Source: Roseovarius sp. TE539 (GTDB taxonomy: Bacteria > Pseudomonadota > Alphaproteobacteria > Rhodobacterales > Rhodobacteraceae). Taken from it: a stretch of DNA of 64,000 nucleotides. The stretch spans positions 1-64,000 of the forward strand of contig NZ_QNGB01000006.1 in the NCBI RefSeq assembly GCF_003298505.1. Direction: 5' to 3'. Each line of letters opens with the position of its first letter. The first letter of the stretch is position 1. The position numbers were made by a program, and so were the translations under genes. The notes under the pieces are model-generated. The model made no database searches. It saw nothing but the letters and a program-made list of their open reading frames with translations, and was not told where the DNA came from. Positions 17,655-25,667 of the stretch are shown here, one piece after another.

Positions 17655-18596
17655 TCAATAGCGGGACAACCGTTCGGTCAGAAGGGCAAAGAATCCATTT
17701 GCATCCAGATCGCCCACAAACAAAGCGTTCGGCGCACGGTCGGTCACACCCCACCAATCCGCAACGGTCATGCCCCGGGTGAGGGGCGAGACGGTTTCGA
17801 TCTCCACGTTGACATGCCGCCCGGAAAAAAGATCGGGCCGCAGGAGATAAGCGATCACGCAGGGATCGTGCAGTGGCGCGCCCTCGCTGCCGTACTTGGC
17901 CTTGTCGAACCGTTCGAAGAAATCGGTCATTTCTGCGACCGCGATGGCGACGGGCGTGGCGAGCGCGCGGATCGCGTCATTTCGGCCGCGTGTGACCAGC
18001 GCCTTGTGCGTGACGTCGAGGGGCATCACCACCAGCGACATGCCCGCCGAAAAGACCTTCGCCGCCGCCTCCGGATCGACGTGGATGTTGAATTCGGCGG
18101 CCGGGGTGATGTTGCCCACCTCGAAATAGGCCCCGCCCATGAGCACGATTTCCTGAACTCTTTCAACGATATCTGGCGCCTTTTCGAAGGCGGTGGCGAG
18201 GTTGGTAAGTGGCCCGAGCGCGCAGAGCGTCACGGTGCCCGGTGGGTTTGTGCGCAGCGTGTCGATGATGAAATCCACCGCGTGCCGGTCGCGCAGGGGC
18301 ATTTTCGGCATCGGCAGGTCCGGACCGTCAAGCCCGGTTCTGCCGTGTACATGTTCGGCGGTGATCAGAGCACCGGCGATCGGGCGGTCACACCCTGCGA
18401 ACACGGGAATATCGGTCTTGCCGGCCAGTTCGCAGACCATGCGGGCATTCCGGGCGGTCAGATCAAGCGGGACATTGCCGGCAACACAGGTAATACCGAG
18501 GACCGAGATATCTTCGGGGCTGGCCAGTGCAAGAAGCACCGCCACCGCATCGTCCTGTCCCGGATCGGTATCAATGATGATCTTGCGCGCGCTCAT
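17655..18596 (-). CDS. Inosine-uridine-type nucleoside hydrolase
   Basis: A 313-residue cytoplasmic enzyme. The calcium-binding signature D-T-D-P-G-Q-D-D is at residues 9-16. V-L-M-G-G-A-Y, E-F-N-I-H-V-D-P-E-A-A and L-H-D-P-C-V-I-A-Y are further family motifs. It hydrolyses ribonucleosides to ribose and base for salvage; purine or pyrimidine preference cannot be judged. The His in L-H-D-P is the expected general-acid region of IU-type enzymes. It lies 66 bases from selO and 115 bases downstream of mazG, all on the minus strand, so they may share transcription. Confidence 0.9.
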   Translation of the reverse strand: MSARKIIIDTDPGQDDAVAVLLALASPEDISVLGITCVAGNVPLDLTARNARMVCELAGKTDIPVFAGCDRPIAGALITAEHVHGRTGLDGPDLPMPKMPLRDRHAVDFIIDTLRTNPPGTVTLCALGPLTNLATAFEKAPDIVERVQEIVLMGGAYFEVGNITPAAEFNIHVDPEAAAKVFSAGMSLVVMPLDVTHKALVTRGRNDAIRALATPVAIAVAEMTDFFERFDKAKYGSEGAPLHDPCVIAYLLRPDLFSGRHVNVEIETVSPLTRGMTVADWWGVTDRAPNALFVGDLDANGFFALLTERLSRY

Positions 18597-18711
18597 GCGA
18601 CATTCTCCTTTTCGGGATCAGGATGCATGGACGTGGTGCAATAGTCCATCGTCGCGGTGGATGTGCGCCGCACGTTGGGGGGCCGGTGCGCGCTTGTCCG
18701 CAAGGCGCCGG

Positions 18712-19542
18712 TCATTTCCTTTCCGCGCGTTCCCGGATCTTGGCCGCGTCCCAGAGCGCATCCATCTCCGCAAGGTCCGACTCTTCCGGCGTGCGCCCGT
18801 CGCGCGACAGGGCCGTTTCGATCGCGGCGAAGCGGCGGGTGAACTTTGCATTGGCGCCGCGAAGCGCGGCTTCGGGATCAATGTTCATGTGCCGGGCAAG
18901 ATTGGCCATCACGAAAAGCAAATCACCGAACTCCTCGGCGATCTGATCGCGGGCTCCGGCCTCCGCGGCTTCGTTCAGTTCCGCGACCTCCTCGGTGATC
19001 TTGTCGAGCACCTGCTCCGAATCCGGCCAGTCGAAGCCGACGCGGGCGGCGCGTTTCTGCAATTTCACCGCACGCAAAAGCGCCGGAAGGCCGGCGGCGA
19101 CCCCGTCAAGCACGCCGGTCTGTGACTTGGCCGCGCGCTCGGCGGCCTTGATCGCCTCCCAGTCGCGGGTCTGCTGTGCCGCTGATTTGTCGCGGTCTTC
19201 GTCACCGAAAACATGCGGGTGGCGCGCGACCATTTTTGCGGCGATGTCATCGGCAACATCCTCGAAGGCGAACAGCCCCCGATCGCTGGCGATCTGGGCA
19301 TGGAACACGACCTGCAGAAGCAGATCACCCAGTTCTCCGCGCAGATCGGCCCAATCGCTCCGTTCGATCGCGTCGGCGACTTCGTATGCCTCCTCGATCG
19401 TGTAGGGAGCGATGGTGACGAAATCCTGCTCGATGTCCCAGGGGCAGCCGGTTTCGGGGTCGCGCAGACGCCGCATCACGTCAAGAAGCCGATCCATCGC
19501 TGCGGGGCCGGTACGGTTTGGAGGCGTCGGATCGTCGGGCAT
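18712..19542 (-). CDS. mazG: Nucleoside triphosphate pyrophosphohydrolase MazG
   Basis: A 276-residue two-domain MazG. The N-terminal domain begins M-D-R-L-L-D-V-M-R-R-L-R-D-P and has C-P-W-D, E-E-A-Y-E-V and G-E-L-G-D-L-L-L-Q-V-V-F-H. The second domain has K-I-T-E-E-V-A-E-L and E-E-F-G-D-L-L-F. The EExxE and ExxD metal motifs are therefore found twice. MazG hydrolyses NTPs, including aberrant ones, to NMP and pyrophosphate, and can modulate stringent-response signalling. A low-complexity N-terminus of about 15 residues precedes the conserved region; Met16 may be the functional start. It is divergent from the M20 gene. Confidence 0.93.
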   Translation of the reverse strand: MPDDPTPPNRTGPAAMDRLLDVMRRLRDPETGCPWDIEQDFVTIAPYTIEEAYEVADAIERSDWADLRGELGDLLLQVVFHAQIASDRGLFAFEDVADDIAAKMVARHPHVFGDEDRDKSAAQQTRDWEAIKAAERAAKSQTGVLDGVAAGLPALLRAVKLQKRAARVGFDWPDSEQVLDKITEEVAELNEAAEAGARDQIAEEFGDLLFVMANLARHMNIDPEAALRGANAKFTRRFAAIETALSRDGRTPEESDLAEMDALWDAAKIRERAERK

Positions 19543-19604
19543 TGCAGTCGCTCCGTCTTTGGGATTGAGTGAACCCTGAAGCGCGCAGCAGCGGGAGTCC
19601 AGAC

Positions 19605-20768
19605 ATGGCCGTAATCAACCGGATCGCCGGGTTCGAGGACGAGATGAAGGCTTGGCGGCGGCATCTCCATGCCCATCCCGAACTTGGCCTCGATTGCCAT
19701 GCGACGGCAGAGTTCGTGGTCGCACGGTTGCAGGAGTTCGGTATCGAAACGATCGAGACGGGTATCGCGCGCACTGGGGTGGTGGCCGTGATCGAAGGGC
19801 ATGGCGAGGGGCCCGTGACGGGCCTGCGCGCTGATATGGATGCGCTGCCGATCCTCGAGTCGACGGGGCTGGAATACGCCTCGACGGTGCCGGGCTGCAT
19901 GCATGCCTGCGGGCACGACGGACACACGACGATGCTTCTCGGGGCGGCGAAATATCTTGCCGAGACTCGCAATTTCGCTGGCCGTGCGGTGTTGATATTC
20001 CAACCTGCCGAGGAAGGCCCGGGCGGTGGCCGCCTGATGGTCGAGGATGGTGTTCTGGACCGGCACGGCGTGGACGAGGTTTATGCCCTGCACACCATGC
20101 CGGGTATCGCGCCGGGCAGTTTCGAGACGGCGTCGGGCCCACTGATGGCCGCGGTGGACACGTTGCATGTCCATGTCGAGGGGCAAGGCGGACATGCCGC
20201 TTATCCGCACCAGACCCGCGACCCGGTTGTCGCCGCGGCCGGTATCGTGCAGGCGCTGCAATCGGTCATCAGCCGCAATCTTGATCCGTTGAGGGATCTG
20301 GTCGTGTCAATCACCCAGATCCACACCGGAAGCGCCGAGAATATCGTGCCCGAAACCGCTTATGTGAACGGTACGATGCGCAGTTTCGATCCCGATATTC
20401 GGGCCATGGCACTGCGCCGCATTCGCGAGGTCGTGGCCGGGCAGGCGGCCTCTTACGGGGTCAGCGCGCGGGTGGAGATCGAACAAGGGTACCCGCCCAC
20501 GCTCAATGATCCGGCCTGCACCGAAGTCGCCGCAGCGGTGGCGCGCCGGATTTCCGGCGAGGCGGCGGTGATCACGGATCGGGAGCGCGAGATGGGCGCC
20601 GAGGATTTCTCTTACATGCTGAACGCGCGCCCGGGCGCGTTTCTTTTCCTTGGACAGGGCGAGGCCGCGCCCCTGCATCATGCCGGGTTCGATTTCAACG
20701 ATGCTGTCGCGCCGGTCGGCGCGTCGTTCTTCGCCCGGATGGTCGAACGCGCGGCACCGGTGGGCTGA
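19605..20768 (+). CDS. M20-family amidohydrolase (hippurate hydrolase/N-acyl amino acid amidohydrolase type)
   Basis: A 387-residue metalloenzyme of peptidase family M20D. Metal and catalytic motifs are L-H-A-H-P-E-L-G near the N-terminus, H-A-C-G-H-D-G-H at residues 100-107, and F-Q-P-A-E-E-G-P-G-G-G. The dimerisation domain has G-Q-G-G-H-A-A-Y-P-H, and the C-terminus has M-G-A-E-D-F-S-Y. The group cleaves N-acyl or N-carbamoyl amino acids. ATG at 19605 has GGGAG ten bases upstream; a GTG at 19569 would add twelve non-conserved residues. The next gene, an agmatinase, starts 22 bases after the stop, suggesting one operon for nitrogen-compound breakdown. Confidence 0.88.
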   Translation: MAVINRIAGFEDEMKAWRRHLHAHPELGLDCHATAEFVVARLQEFGIETIETGIARTGVVAVIEGHGEGPVTGLRADMDALPILESTGLEYASTVPGCMHACGHDGHTTMLLGAAKYLAETRNFAGRAVLIFQPAEEGPGGGRLMVEDGVLDRHGVDEVYALHTMPGIAPGSFETASGPLMAAVDTLHVHVEGQGGHAAYPHQTRDPVVAAAGIVQALQSVISRNLDPLRDLVVSITQIHTGSAENIVPETAYVNGTMRSFDPDIRAMALRRIREVVAGQAASYGVSARVEIEQGYPPTLNDPACTEVAAAVARRISGEAAVITDREREMGAEDFSYMLNARPGAFLFLGQGEAAPLHHAGFDFNDAVAPVGASFFARMVERAAPVG

Positions 20769-20790
20769 CATGTGATGCGGGGAGGGTGAT

Positions 20791-21777
20791 ATGGCATTGA
20801 AGGATGCAGCCAATCAGGTAGATCAAGCATTTACGCGGCAAAGCTCACGCGGTTTGAGCCACGAGAACGTGTTTGGCGGCGCCCCTTCGTTCCTGCGCCG
20901 ACGCTACAGCAAGGACCTGGCCGGTGTTGACGTGGCCGTGACAGGGGTGCCTTTTGATCAGGCTGTCACCAATCGGCCCGGCACACGGTTGGGACCGCGG
21001 GCGATCCGCGAAATGTCGGCGTTGCAGACCTGCGATCCGCCTTACGGCTGGGCCGGTTTCAGCCCGCTGGAGGAACTGAATATCGTGGACTACGGTGATC
21101 TGGCCTTCGATTACGCCGACATCCCCGCCTTTCCCGATGCGCTGCGTGATCATGTCCGCTCGATCCTGGCGGCAGGCGCAGCAAGCGTGACACTGGGTGG
21201 AGATCATTATATTTCTTTTCCGATTCTAAGGGCTTATGCGGAAAAGTTCGGGCCGCTTTCGTTGCTGCAATTCGATGCGCATTCCGATACCTGGCCTGAT
21301 GACGACATGGCGCGTGTGGATCATGGCACGATGTTCTACAAGGCGGTCAAGGAAGGGCTGGTCGATCCGGAGCGGTCGGTTCAGGTTGGTATCCGCACGG
21401 TGAATGCCGACAATCTGGGCGTTCACACGATAGATGCGCGGGAGGTCCACGAGGACGGTCCGGCCGCCTGCGCGTCACGGATCCGCCGGATCCTCGGCGA
21501 TGCGCCGACCTATGTCAGTTTCGATATCGACTGCCTTGACCCCGGTTTCGCGCCGGGCACCGGCACGCCGGTCTGGGGCGGGCTTAGCAGCGGACAGGCG
21601 GCGATCCTGCTGCGCGATGTTGCCGGTATAAACATGGTGGGCGGGGACGTGGTGGAAGTGTCGCCACCTTTCGATCCCTCGGGTATCACGGCGGTGGCCG
21701 GGGCGCATGTGGCGATGGAACTGATTTGCCTTTGGGGATGGACGCGACGCCGCAGCAGCGGCGCAGCCGCAGGATGA
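20791..21777 (+). CDS. speB: Agmatinase (ureohydrolase family)
   Basis: A 328-residue arginase-superfamily enzyme. It has the two-manganese motifs G-G-D-H-Y (the expected histidine), Q-F-D-A-H-S-D-T-W, and S-F-D-I-D-C-L-D-P-G-F-A-P-G-T-G-T-P. The N-terminal pattern V-P-F-D-Q-A-V-T-N-R-P-G-T-R-L-G-P-R is typical of agmatinases rather than arginases. It hydrolyses agmatine to putrescine and urea. Related roseobacter enzymes act on other guanidino compounds, so the exact substrate is inferred. GGGAGGGTGAT precedes the ATG. The M20 gene is just upstream. Confidence 0.87.
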   Translation: MALKDAANQVDQAFTRQSSRGLSHENVFGGAPSFLRRRYSKDLAGVDVAVTGVPFDQAVTNRPGTRLGPRAIREMSALQTCDPPYGWAGFSPLEELNIVDYGDLAFDYADIPAFPDALRDHVRSILAAGAASVTLGGDHYISFPILRAYAEKFGPLSLLQFDAHSDTWPDDDMARVDHGTMFYKAVKEGLVDPERSVQVGIRTVNADNLGVHTIDAREVHEDGPAACASRIRRILGDAPTYVSFDIDCLDPGFAPGTGTPVWGGLSSGQAAILLRDVAGINMVGGDVVEVSPPFDPSGITAVAGAHVAMELICLWGWTRRRSSGAAAG

Positions 21778-21842
21778 CGGGGCGGGTGACCCCGATCCGG
21801 CGCAACGCACTCCAACGATGTCATTCGGCATTACGTCAAAGA

Positions 21843-21873
21843 TATCCACAATATTTTGTGCAGCCTGTGGATA
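21843..21873. promoter_or_regulatory. Inverted pair of DnaA-box-like 9-mers between speB and the DUF1499 gene
   Basis: TATCCACA (21843-21850) and TGTGGATA (21866-21873) form a perfect eight-base inverted repeat with a 15-base AT-rich spacer. Extended by one base, the second copy (21866-21874) is an exact DnaA box, TTATCCACA on minus; the first is ATATCCACA, one base off. The spacer also holds CACAATATTTTGTG. The repeat ends 19 bases before the DUF1499 ATG, so DnaA-type control is possible but unproven. Confidence 0.4.
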
Positions 21874-21892
21874 AAGTGAAAGGAAGTCGGGC

Positions 21893-22315
21893 ATGATCCG
21901 CTGGTTTTCGTGGACGGTTGTCGGGATATTGGTGCTGTTTCTGGGGGTCGCTGCCTATGTCCGGCTTGCCCCCACCGACCCGGAGACCTGGCACCGCATG
22001 CCGGGCGGGATCACCAATCGCGATCTCGAAGGCGGGGCGATGCGGATTGTCGGCGCCGGGGAAAACGGGCTTTCGCGGCTGGATGCGATCATCCGCGATA
22101 CCCCGCGAACCAAGCTCCTGGCCGGTTCCGTGGACGAGGGCAAGATCACTTATGTCACACGGTCGGTGCTGTTCGGCTTTCCCGATTACACCACGGTGCG
22201 CCTCTCGGGACCACAGATCGAGATCTATGGCCGCCTGCGGTTCGGGCGCTCCGACCTAGGAGTCAACGCTGCCCGCATCGACGGCTGGCTGGAGCGCTTC
22301 GGGAAGGGTGGATGA
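21893..22315 (+). CDS. DUF1499 domain membrane-anchored protein
   Basis: A 140-residue protein with one N-terminal transmembrane segment (W-F-S-W-T-V-V-G-I-L-V-L-F-L-G-V-A), followed by a DUF1499 domain with T-Y-V-T-R-S-V-L-F-G-F-P-D-Y and [17 protein letters not shown]. The function is unknown. It is probably anchored in the inner membrane with the domain in the periplasm. AAAGGAAG precedes the ATG. The last 60 bases overlap the end of an oppositely oriented small gene. Upstream lie two DnaA-like boxes. Confidence 0.82.
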   Translation: MIRWFSWTVVGILVLFLGVAAYVRLAPTDPETWHRMPGGITNRDLEGGAMRIVGAGENGLSRLDAIIRDTPRTKLLAGSVDEGKITYVTRSVLFGFPDYTTVRLSGPQIEIYGRLRFGRSDLGVNAARIDGWLERFGKGG

Positions 22316-22537
22316 CAGGCAGCCATCGGCCACCTTGCGCCACATGGGGTTGTTGAGAGACATCTGGCACTGGGCCATGAACATCCTTCCATCCACCTGC
22401 ATGCAGATGGTCTGGCCGAGTTCGATCCTGTCACCCTGCCGGTCGGTGCAATAGCAATCCACGGTCTTTCCGCCGATGTTGGCATCGGCAAACGCCGGAG
22501 ACGCCAGAAGCAGGAAAAGGGACATTCGTGCGATCAT
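22256..22537 (-). CDS. Small secreted cysteine-containing hypothetical protein
   Basis: A 93-residue protein with a clear signal peptide ([17 protein letters not shown]). The mature part has [34 protein letters not shown] and G-C-L-S-S. Five cysteines suggest disulfides in the periplasm. I recall similar short proteins in roseobacters but know no function. Its 3' end overlaps the DUF1499 gene by 60 bases; the overlapped tail is the least conserved-looking part. An ATG 18 bases further upstream is possible, but 22537 directly begins the signal peptide. Confidence 0.7.
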   Translation of the reverse strand: MIARMSLFLLLASPAFADANIGGKTVDCYCTDRQGDRIELGQTICMQVDGRMFMAQCQMSLNNPMWRKVADGCLSSTLPEALQPAVDAGSVDS

Positions 22538-22599
22538 GCGGCCATTATAGCACATACCTCAGGCTTGACCAATCGGTGACGATGGGTGACATGCGCGGC

Positions 22600-23649
22600 A
22601 TGGTTCCGATGGACAGGCTTGATCAGATCGTCGAGCGTTTCGAGTATCTCGAAGCGCAGATGGCCTCGGGCGGGGGCGATATCGCGCAGCTTGGCCGCGA
22701 GTATGCCGAACTGCGCCCGGTGGTCGAGAGAATTGCCGCTTATCGGACTCTTCTGGAAGAAATCGAGGCCGCGGAGGCGATGCGTTCCGACCCGGAAATG
22801 AAATCGCTGGCCGAGGAGGAGCTGGAGGCGCTCCATGCGCGCCGCCCCGAGCTGGAGGCCGAGTTGCAGATGGCGCTGTTGCCGCGTGACGAGGCCGATC
22901 GCCGCCCCGCGATCATCGAGATCCGGCCCGGCACCGGGGGCGAGGAAGCGGCCCTTTTCGCGGGCGATCTGCTGCGCATGTACCAGCGTTATGCCGAGGC
23001 AAGGGGCTGGAGCTTTGACCTCGTGGAGATGCAGCAGAGCGAGTTGGGAGGCGTCCGTGAGGCCGTGGCCCATGTCAAGGGTGCGGATGTCTTCGCGCGG
23101 CTCAAGTTCGAGAGTGGCGTGCATCGGGTGCAACGGGTTCCGGAAACGGAGTCAGGCGGCCGCATTCATACCAGCGCCGCCACCGTCGCTGTCCTGCCGG
23201 AGGCGCAGGATGTGGACGTGCGGATCGACCCCAATGATCTGCGCATCGACACGATGCGCGCCTCGGGGGCAGGCGGTCAGCATGTCAACACCACGGATTC
23301 CGCGGTGCGTATCACCCACATTCCCAGTGGCATTGTCGTGACCTCTTCCGAGAAATCCCAGCACCGCAACCGCGAAATCGCGCTGGAGGTGCTGCGTTCG
23401 CGGCTTTACGACATGGAGCGGCAGAGCGCCGACAGCGCCCGCAGCGCCGTGCGCGCCGCTCAGGTTGGGTCGGGTGATCGGAGCGAGCGCATCCGCACCT
23501 ACAATTTTCCGCAGGGCCGGATGACGGATCACCGCATCGGCCTGACACTCTACAAGCTTGACCAGATCATGGCCGGGGACCTGGACGACGTGATCGACGC
23601 GCTGACGGCGGATGCACAGGCCACGCTTCTGGCCGAGATGGACGAATGA
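22600..23649 (+). CDS. prfA: Peptide chain release factor 1
   Basis: A 349-residue class I release factor recognising UAA and UAG. The peptidyl-tRNA hydrolysis motif G-G-Q is at residues 225-227 (G-A-G-G-Q-H-V-N). The codon-recognition P-x-T region reads R-V-P-E-T-E-S, and [13 protein letters not shown] follows. This order and length indicate RF1 rather than RF2. [10 protein letters not shown] at 22600 matches the family N-terminus; ATGs at 22582 and 22591 in the same frame are less likely. The stop overlaps prmC by four bases (ATGA), so the factor and the enzyme that methylates its Gln227 are coupled. Confidence 0.95.
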   Translation: MVPMDRLDQIVERFEYLEAQMASGGGDIAQLGREYAELRPVVERIAAYRTLLEEIEAAEAMRSDPEMKSLAEEELEALHARRPELEAELQMALLPRDEADRRPAIIEIRPGTGGEEAALFAGDLLRMYQRYAEARGWSFDLVEMQQSELGGVREAVAHVKGADVFARLKFESGVHRVQRVPETESGGRIHTSAATVAVLPEAQDVDVRIDPNDLRIDTMRASGAGGQHVNTTDSAVRITHIPSGIVVTSSEKSQHRNREIALEVLRSRLYDMERQSADSARSAVRAAQVGSGDRSERIRTYNFPQGRMTDHRIGLTLYKLDQIMAGDLDDVIDALTADAQATLLAEMDE

Positions 23650-24506
23650 ACGCGGTGCGAAGTGAACCCCGTTGCTGGGCGGCACTCCTGCGCGAGGGGG
23701 CGGCGCGGCTGGAGGCGGCGGGTGTGCCGGGCGCGGCGGGAGACGCGCGGCGTCTTCTTGCCCATGCGGCCGGCGTTGATCCGGGGCGGCTGATCCTGCT
23801 TCTGCCTGAGGATTGCAGCCCTGAGGGCGCCAGGGAGTTTGACCGCCTCATAGCACGGCGCACCCTGCGCGAGCCGGTGTCGCATCTGATCGGGCGGCGG
23901 GAGTTCTTCGGACGCAGCTTCGAGGTGGGGCCCACGGTTCTGGATCCGCGTCCGGAAACCGAAACCCTGGTCGTACAGGCGCTCGGGGCGGATTTTGAAA
24001 CGGTGCTCGACCTGGGCACCGGGACAGGGTGTATCCTGCTGACACTGCTGTGCGAGCGACGGCACGCGCGCGGGACCGGCATCGACCTTTCGGGCGACGC
24101 ATTGGCGGTGGCGGAGCGCAATGCCGCCACTCTGAAACTGACCTCGCGGACGGATCTTGGCATTTCCGACTGGTTCGATGATGTCGAGGGCCGCTTTGAC
24201 CTGATCGTGTCCAACCCGCCCTATATCGCGACATCGCAGATGGCGGCCCTGGCGCCCGAATTGCGCCGGTTCGAACCCCGTGTCGCCCTTGAAGGCGGAG
24301 AGGACGGGCTGGATGCCTACCGGATCATCGTGACGGGGGCTGCGACGCATCTGTCCCCCGGTGGACGCCTGATGGTGGAGATCGGGCCGACACAGGGGCA
24401 TGCGGTAGCGGCGTTGTTTGAACAGCAGGGTGCGCGGGATATCCACGTTTACGCGGATCTTGATGGCCGCGACCGTGTCGTGACGGGACGCTGGAGCGGC
24501 TGCTGA
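23646..24506 (+). CDS. prmC: Release factor glutamine methyltransferase PrmC
   Basis: A 286-residue SAM-dependent methyltransferase that methylates the glutamine of the GGQ motif in release factors. The SAM-binding loop is [13 protein letters not shown], and the catalytic N-P-P-Y lies in [11 protein letters not shown]. The N-terminal helical domain contains D-A-R-R-L-L-A-H-A and [13 protein letters not shown]. Length is normal. It starts inside the prfA stop codon. No terminator follows within the 244-base gap 24507-24750, which instead holds a long hairpin near its end. Confidence 0.95.
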   Translation: MNAVRSEPRCWAALLREGAARLEAAGVPGAAGDARRLLAHAAGVDPGRLILLLPEDCSPEGAREFDRLIARRTLREPVSHLIGRREFFGRSFEVGPTVLDPRPETETLVVQALGADFETVLDLGTGTGCILLTLLCERRHARGTGIDLSGDALAVAERNAATLKLTSRTDLGISDWFDDVEGRFDLIVSNPPYIATSQMAALAPELRRFEPRVALEGGEDGLDAYRIIVTGAATHLSPGGRLMVEIGPTQGHAVAALFEQQGARDIHVYADLDGRDRVVTGRWSGC

Positions 24507-24670
24507 ATGGTCGCAAACGGCGAAAATCCGTGTCATCCGGGCAAAAAACGACGCTGCGGCGCGGATTTGCTCGGTTTGCTCTTGTGCCGGGCGGTATGGC
24601 ATGTTTAGTGAAGGGTGTTGCAGCGGTGGATATCCGAAGGGTGGTCCCGCGCGACGCTAAGCCATCACAT

Positions 24671-24721
24671 GTCGCGGACCGCTTGTTAACGGCGCAGGAG
24701 GCGCCAAGCGGATAGGGCGAC
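24671..24721 (+). promoter_or_regulatory. Long imperfect hairpin in the leader of the DUF4167 gene
   Basis: GTCGC, CCGCTT and GGCGC on the 5' side pair with GCGCC, AAGCGG and GCGAC on the 3' side. This leaves a 3/5-base internal loop, a six-base GTTAAC bulge and an AGGAG apical loop. The structure ends 29 bases before the ATG at 24751 and is not followed by a T tract, so it looks like a leader element rather than a terminator. The rest of the gap 24507-24670 shows nothing definite. Confidence 0.4.
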
Positions 24722-24750
24722 GCTTTGAGTACAGGGCTAACAGCTAGAAC

Positions 24751-25374
24751 ATGAGACCATCGAAGTCACGTTCGCGTAACAAGTCGAACCGCAACCGGTC
24801 TGTCGGGAATGTCGTAAACAGGGTTTTCGACAGTTCAGGCCCGGAGGGCAAGGTTCGCGGCACGCCGCAGCAGATCATAGAGAAGTACAATCAATTGGCG
24901 CGGGACGCGCAGCTTGGTAACGACCGTGTCGCGACCGAGAATTTCCAGCAGCACGCGGAGCATTACCTGAGGCTTCTTGGCGCGGCCCAGAAGGAACAGG
25001 AGGCGAAGCGGGAGCAGCAGGAGCGCGAGAACCGCGAACGCCAGGCAGAGCGTGACCGCGAACGCGCCAAGCGTCAGGAGCGGGAATCAAACGGTACGGA
25101 CGACCCCGGCCAATCACCGCAACCCGAGGTCATGGACAGCAGTGCGGAAGAGGGCGAACATCTGGTCGAAACGCCGGAAAGCAAATCCGATGCCCCCAAA
25201 TCGGACGCCCCCAAATCCGACGCGCCGAAGCGGCCCCGCAAACCCCGTGCCAAGCAGAAGGGCGGCAAGGGCGCAGCCGCGTCGGGCAAGGCGGACGAAT
25301 CGGGCGGCGGTGGCGAGAGCGCCGGAAATGATGAGGATGGTGACGGTCCCCCTCCCTCCGAAGCGGCCGAATGA
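24751..25374 (+). CDS. DUF4167 domain protein
   Basis: A 207-residue, very hydrophilic protein. The N-terminal DUF4167 domain (about residues 1-80) contains R-N-K-S-N-R-N-R, V-N-R-V-F-D-S-S-G-P-E-G-K-V-R-G-T, Q-I-I-E-K-Y and A-E-H-Y-L-R-L-L. A Glu/Arg-rich segment of about 40 residues, probably a charged coiled coil, follows. Then comes a disordered tail with three tandem S-D-A-P-K units, a Lys/Arg-Pro patch and an acidic end. The basic N-terminus suggests nucleic-acid binding, but the function is not known. No strong ribosome site is visible before the ATG. It follows prfA-prmC, an arrangement I regard as common in alphaproteobacteria. Confidence 0.85.
   Translation: MRPSKSRSRNKSNRNRSVGNVVNRVFDSSGPEGKVRGTPQQIIEKYNQLARDAQLGNDRVATENFQQHAEHYLRLLGAAQKEQEAKREQQERENRERQAERDRERAKRQERESNGTDDPGQSPQPEVMDSSAEEGEHLVETPESKSDAPKSDAPKSDAPKRPRKPRAKQKGGKGAAASGKADESGGGGESAGNDEDGDGPPPSEAAE
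25183..25227 (+). repeat. Three tandem 15-base repeats encoding S-D-A-P-K
   Basis: Three successive 15-base units (25183-25197, 25198-25212, 25213-25227) of the form AAATCSGAYGCSCCS encode K-S-D-A-P. They differ only at a few third positions. They lie in the disordered tail of the DUF4167 protein and probably vary in copy number between strains. Confidence 0.8.
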
Positions 25375-25493
25375 CGCGTAACGCGCCTGATTTCCGAGAA
25401 TCCTGTTCACGCCCGGCATGAACGATATCGAAAGCGTGCGAGTCCACCGCGCACGTCTGTGCGCAAGATGACCTTCCCAAAAAGGACCTGCCG

Positions 25494-25522
25494 AAAAAAA
25501 AGGCCGAGCACTAAGCTCGGCC
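25494..25522 (-). terminator. Intrinsic terminator (minus strand)
   Basis: Minus-strand GGCCGAGC, loop TTAGT, GCTCGGCC, then eight T. The stem is perfect. It ends the candidate sRNA and would also stop any read-through from the LysR gene 145 bases upstream. On the plus strand no T tract follows, so it is not the DUF4167 terminator. Confidence 0.85.
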
Positions 25523-25574
25523 ATAGTCCAACAGGGAGGTATGAAGATGAGCGCTGTGCGCGTCACCGTCGAAT
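25494..25574 (-). ncRNA. Candidate small RNA with intrinsic terminator and CCTCCC linker
   Basis: On the minus strand an extended -10 (TGCTAATAT, 25589-25581) is followed by a transcript of about 80 bases. It contains a first hairpin with arms TGA(C)GCGC and GCGCTCA around the loop ACA. A presumably single-stranded linker contains ACCTCCC. The end is a perfect eight-base stem, GGCCGAGC/GCTCGGCC with a five-base loop (25522-25502), directly followed by eight T (25501-25494). This is standard sRNA architecture; a CCTCC-type linker can base-pair with ribosome-binding sites, as in several known alphaproteobacterial sRNAs. No convincing -35 is seen; CCTTGA at 25608-25603 is weak. The 5' end is estimated. 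The locus lies in a 293-base gap between DUF4167 and the LysR gene. Confidence 0.55.
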
Positions 25575-25667
25575 GGTGAAATATTAGCACATTCATGAAC
25601 GATCAAGGGAAATTCGCTGCACTTGCAGCATTGCCGGTATGCAAATGATGCATATCTGCATCAGAAT

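Noticed and set aside
24530-24715. Small plus-strand frame between prmC and the DUF4167 gene
   Set aside because: No ribosome site, no conserved motif, and it runs into the DUF4167 leader hairpin.
25547-25579. Plus-strand mini-frame M-S-A-V-R-V-T-V-E-W with GGGAGG upstream
   Set aside because: The apparent ribosome site is the complement of the CCTCCC linker of the candidate sRNA, the adjacent terminator works only on the minus strand, and no downstream plus-strand gene exists for a leader peptide to control. It stays a weak alternative.
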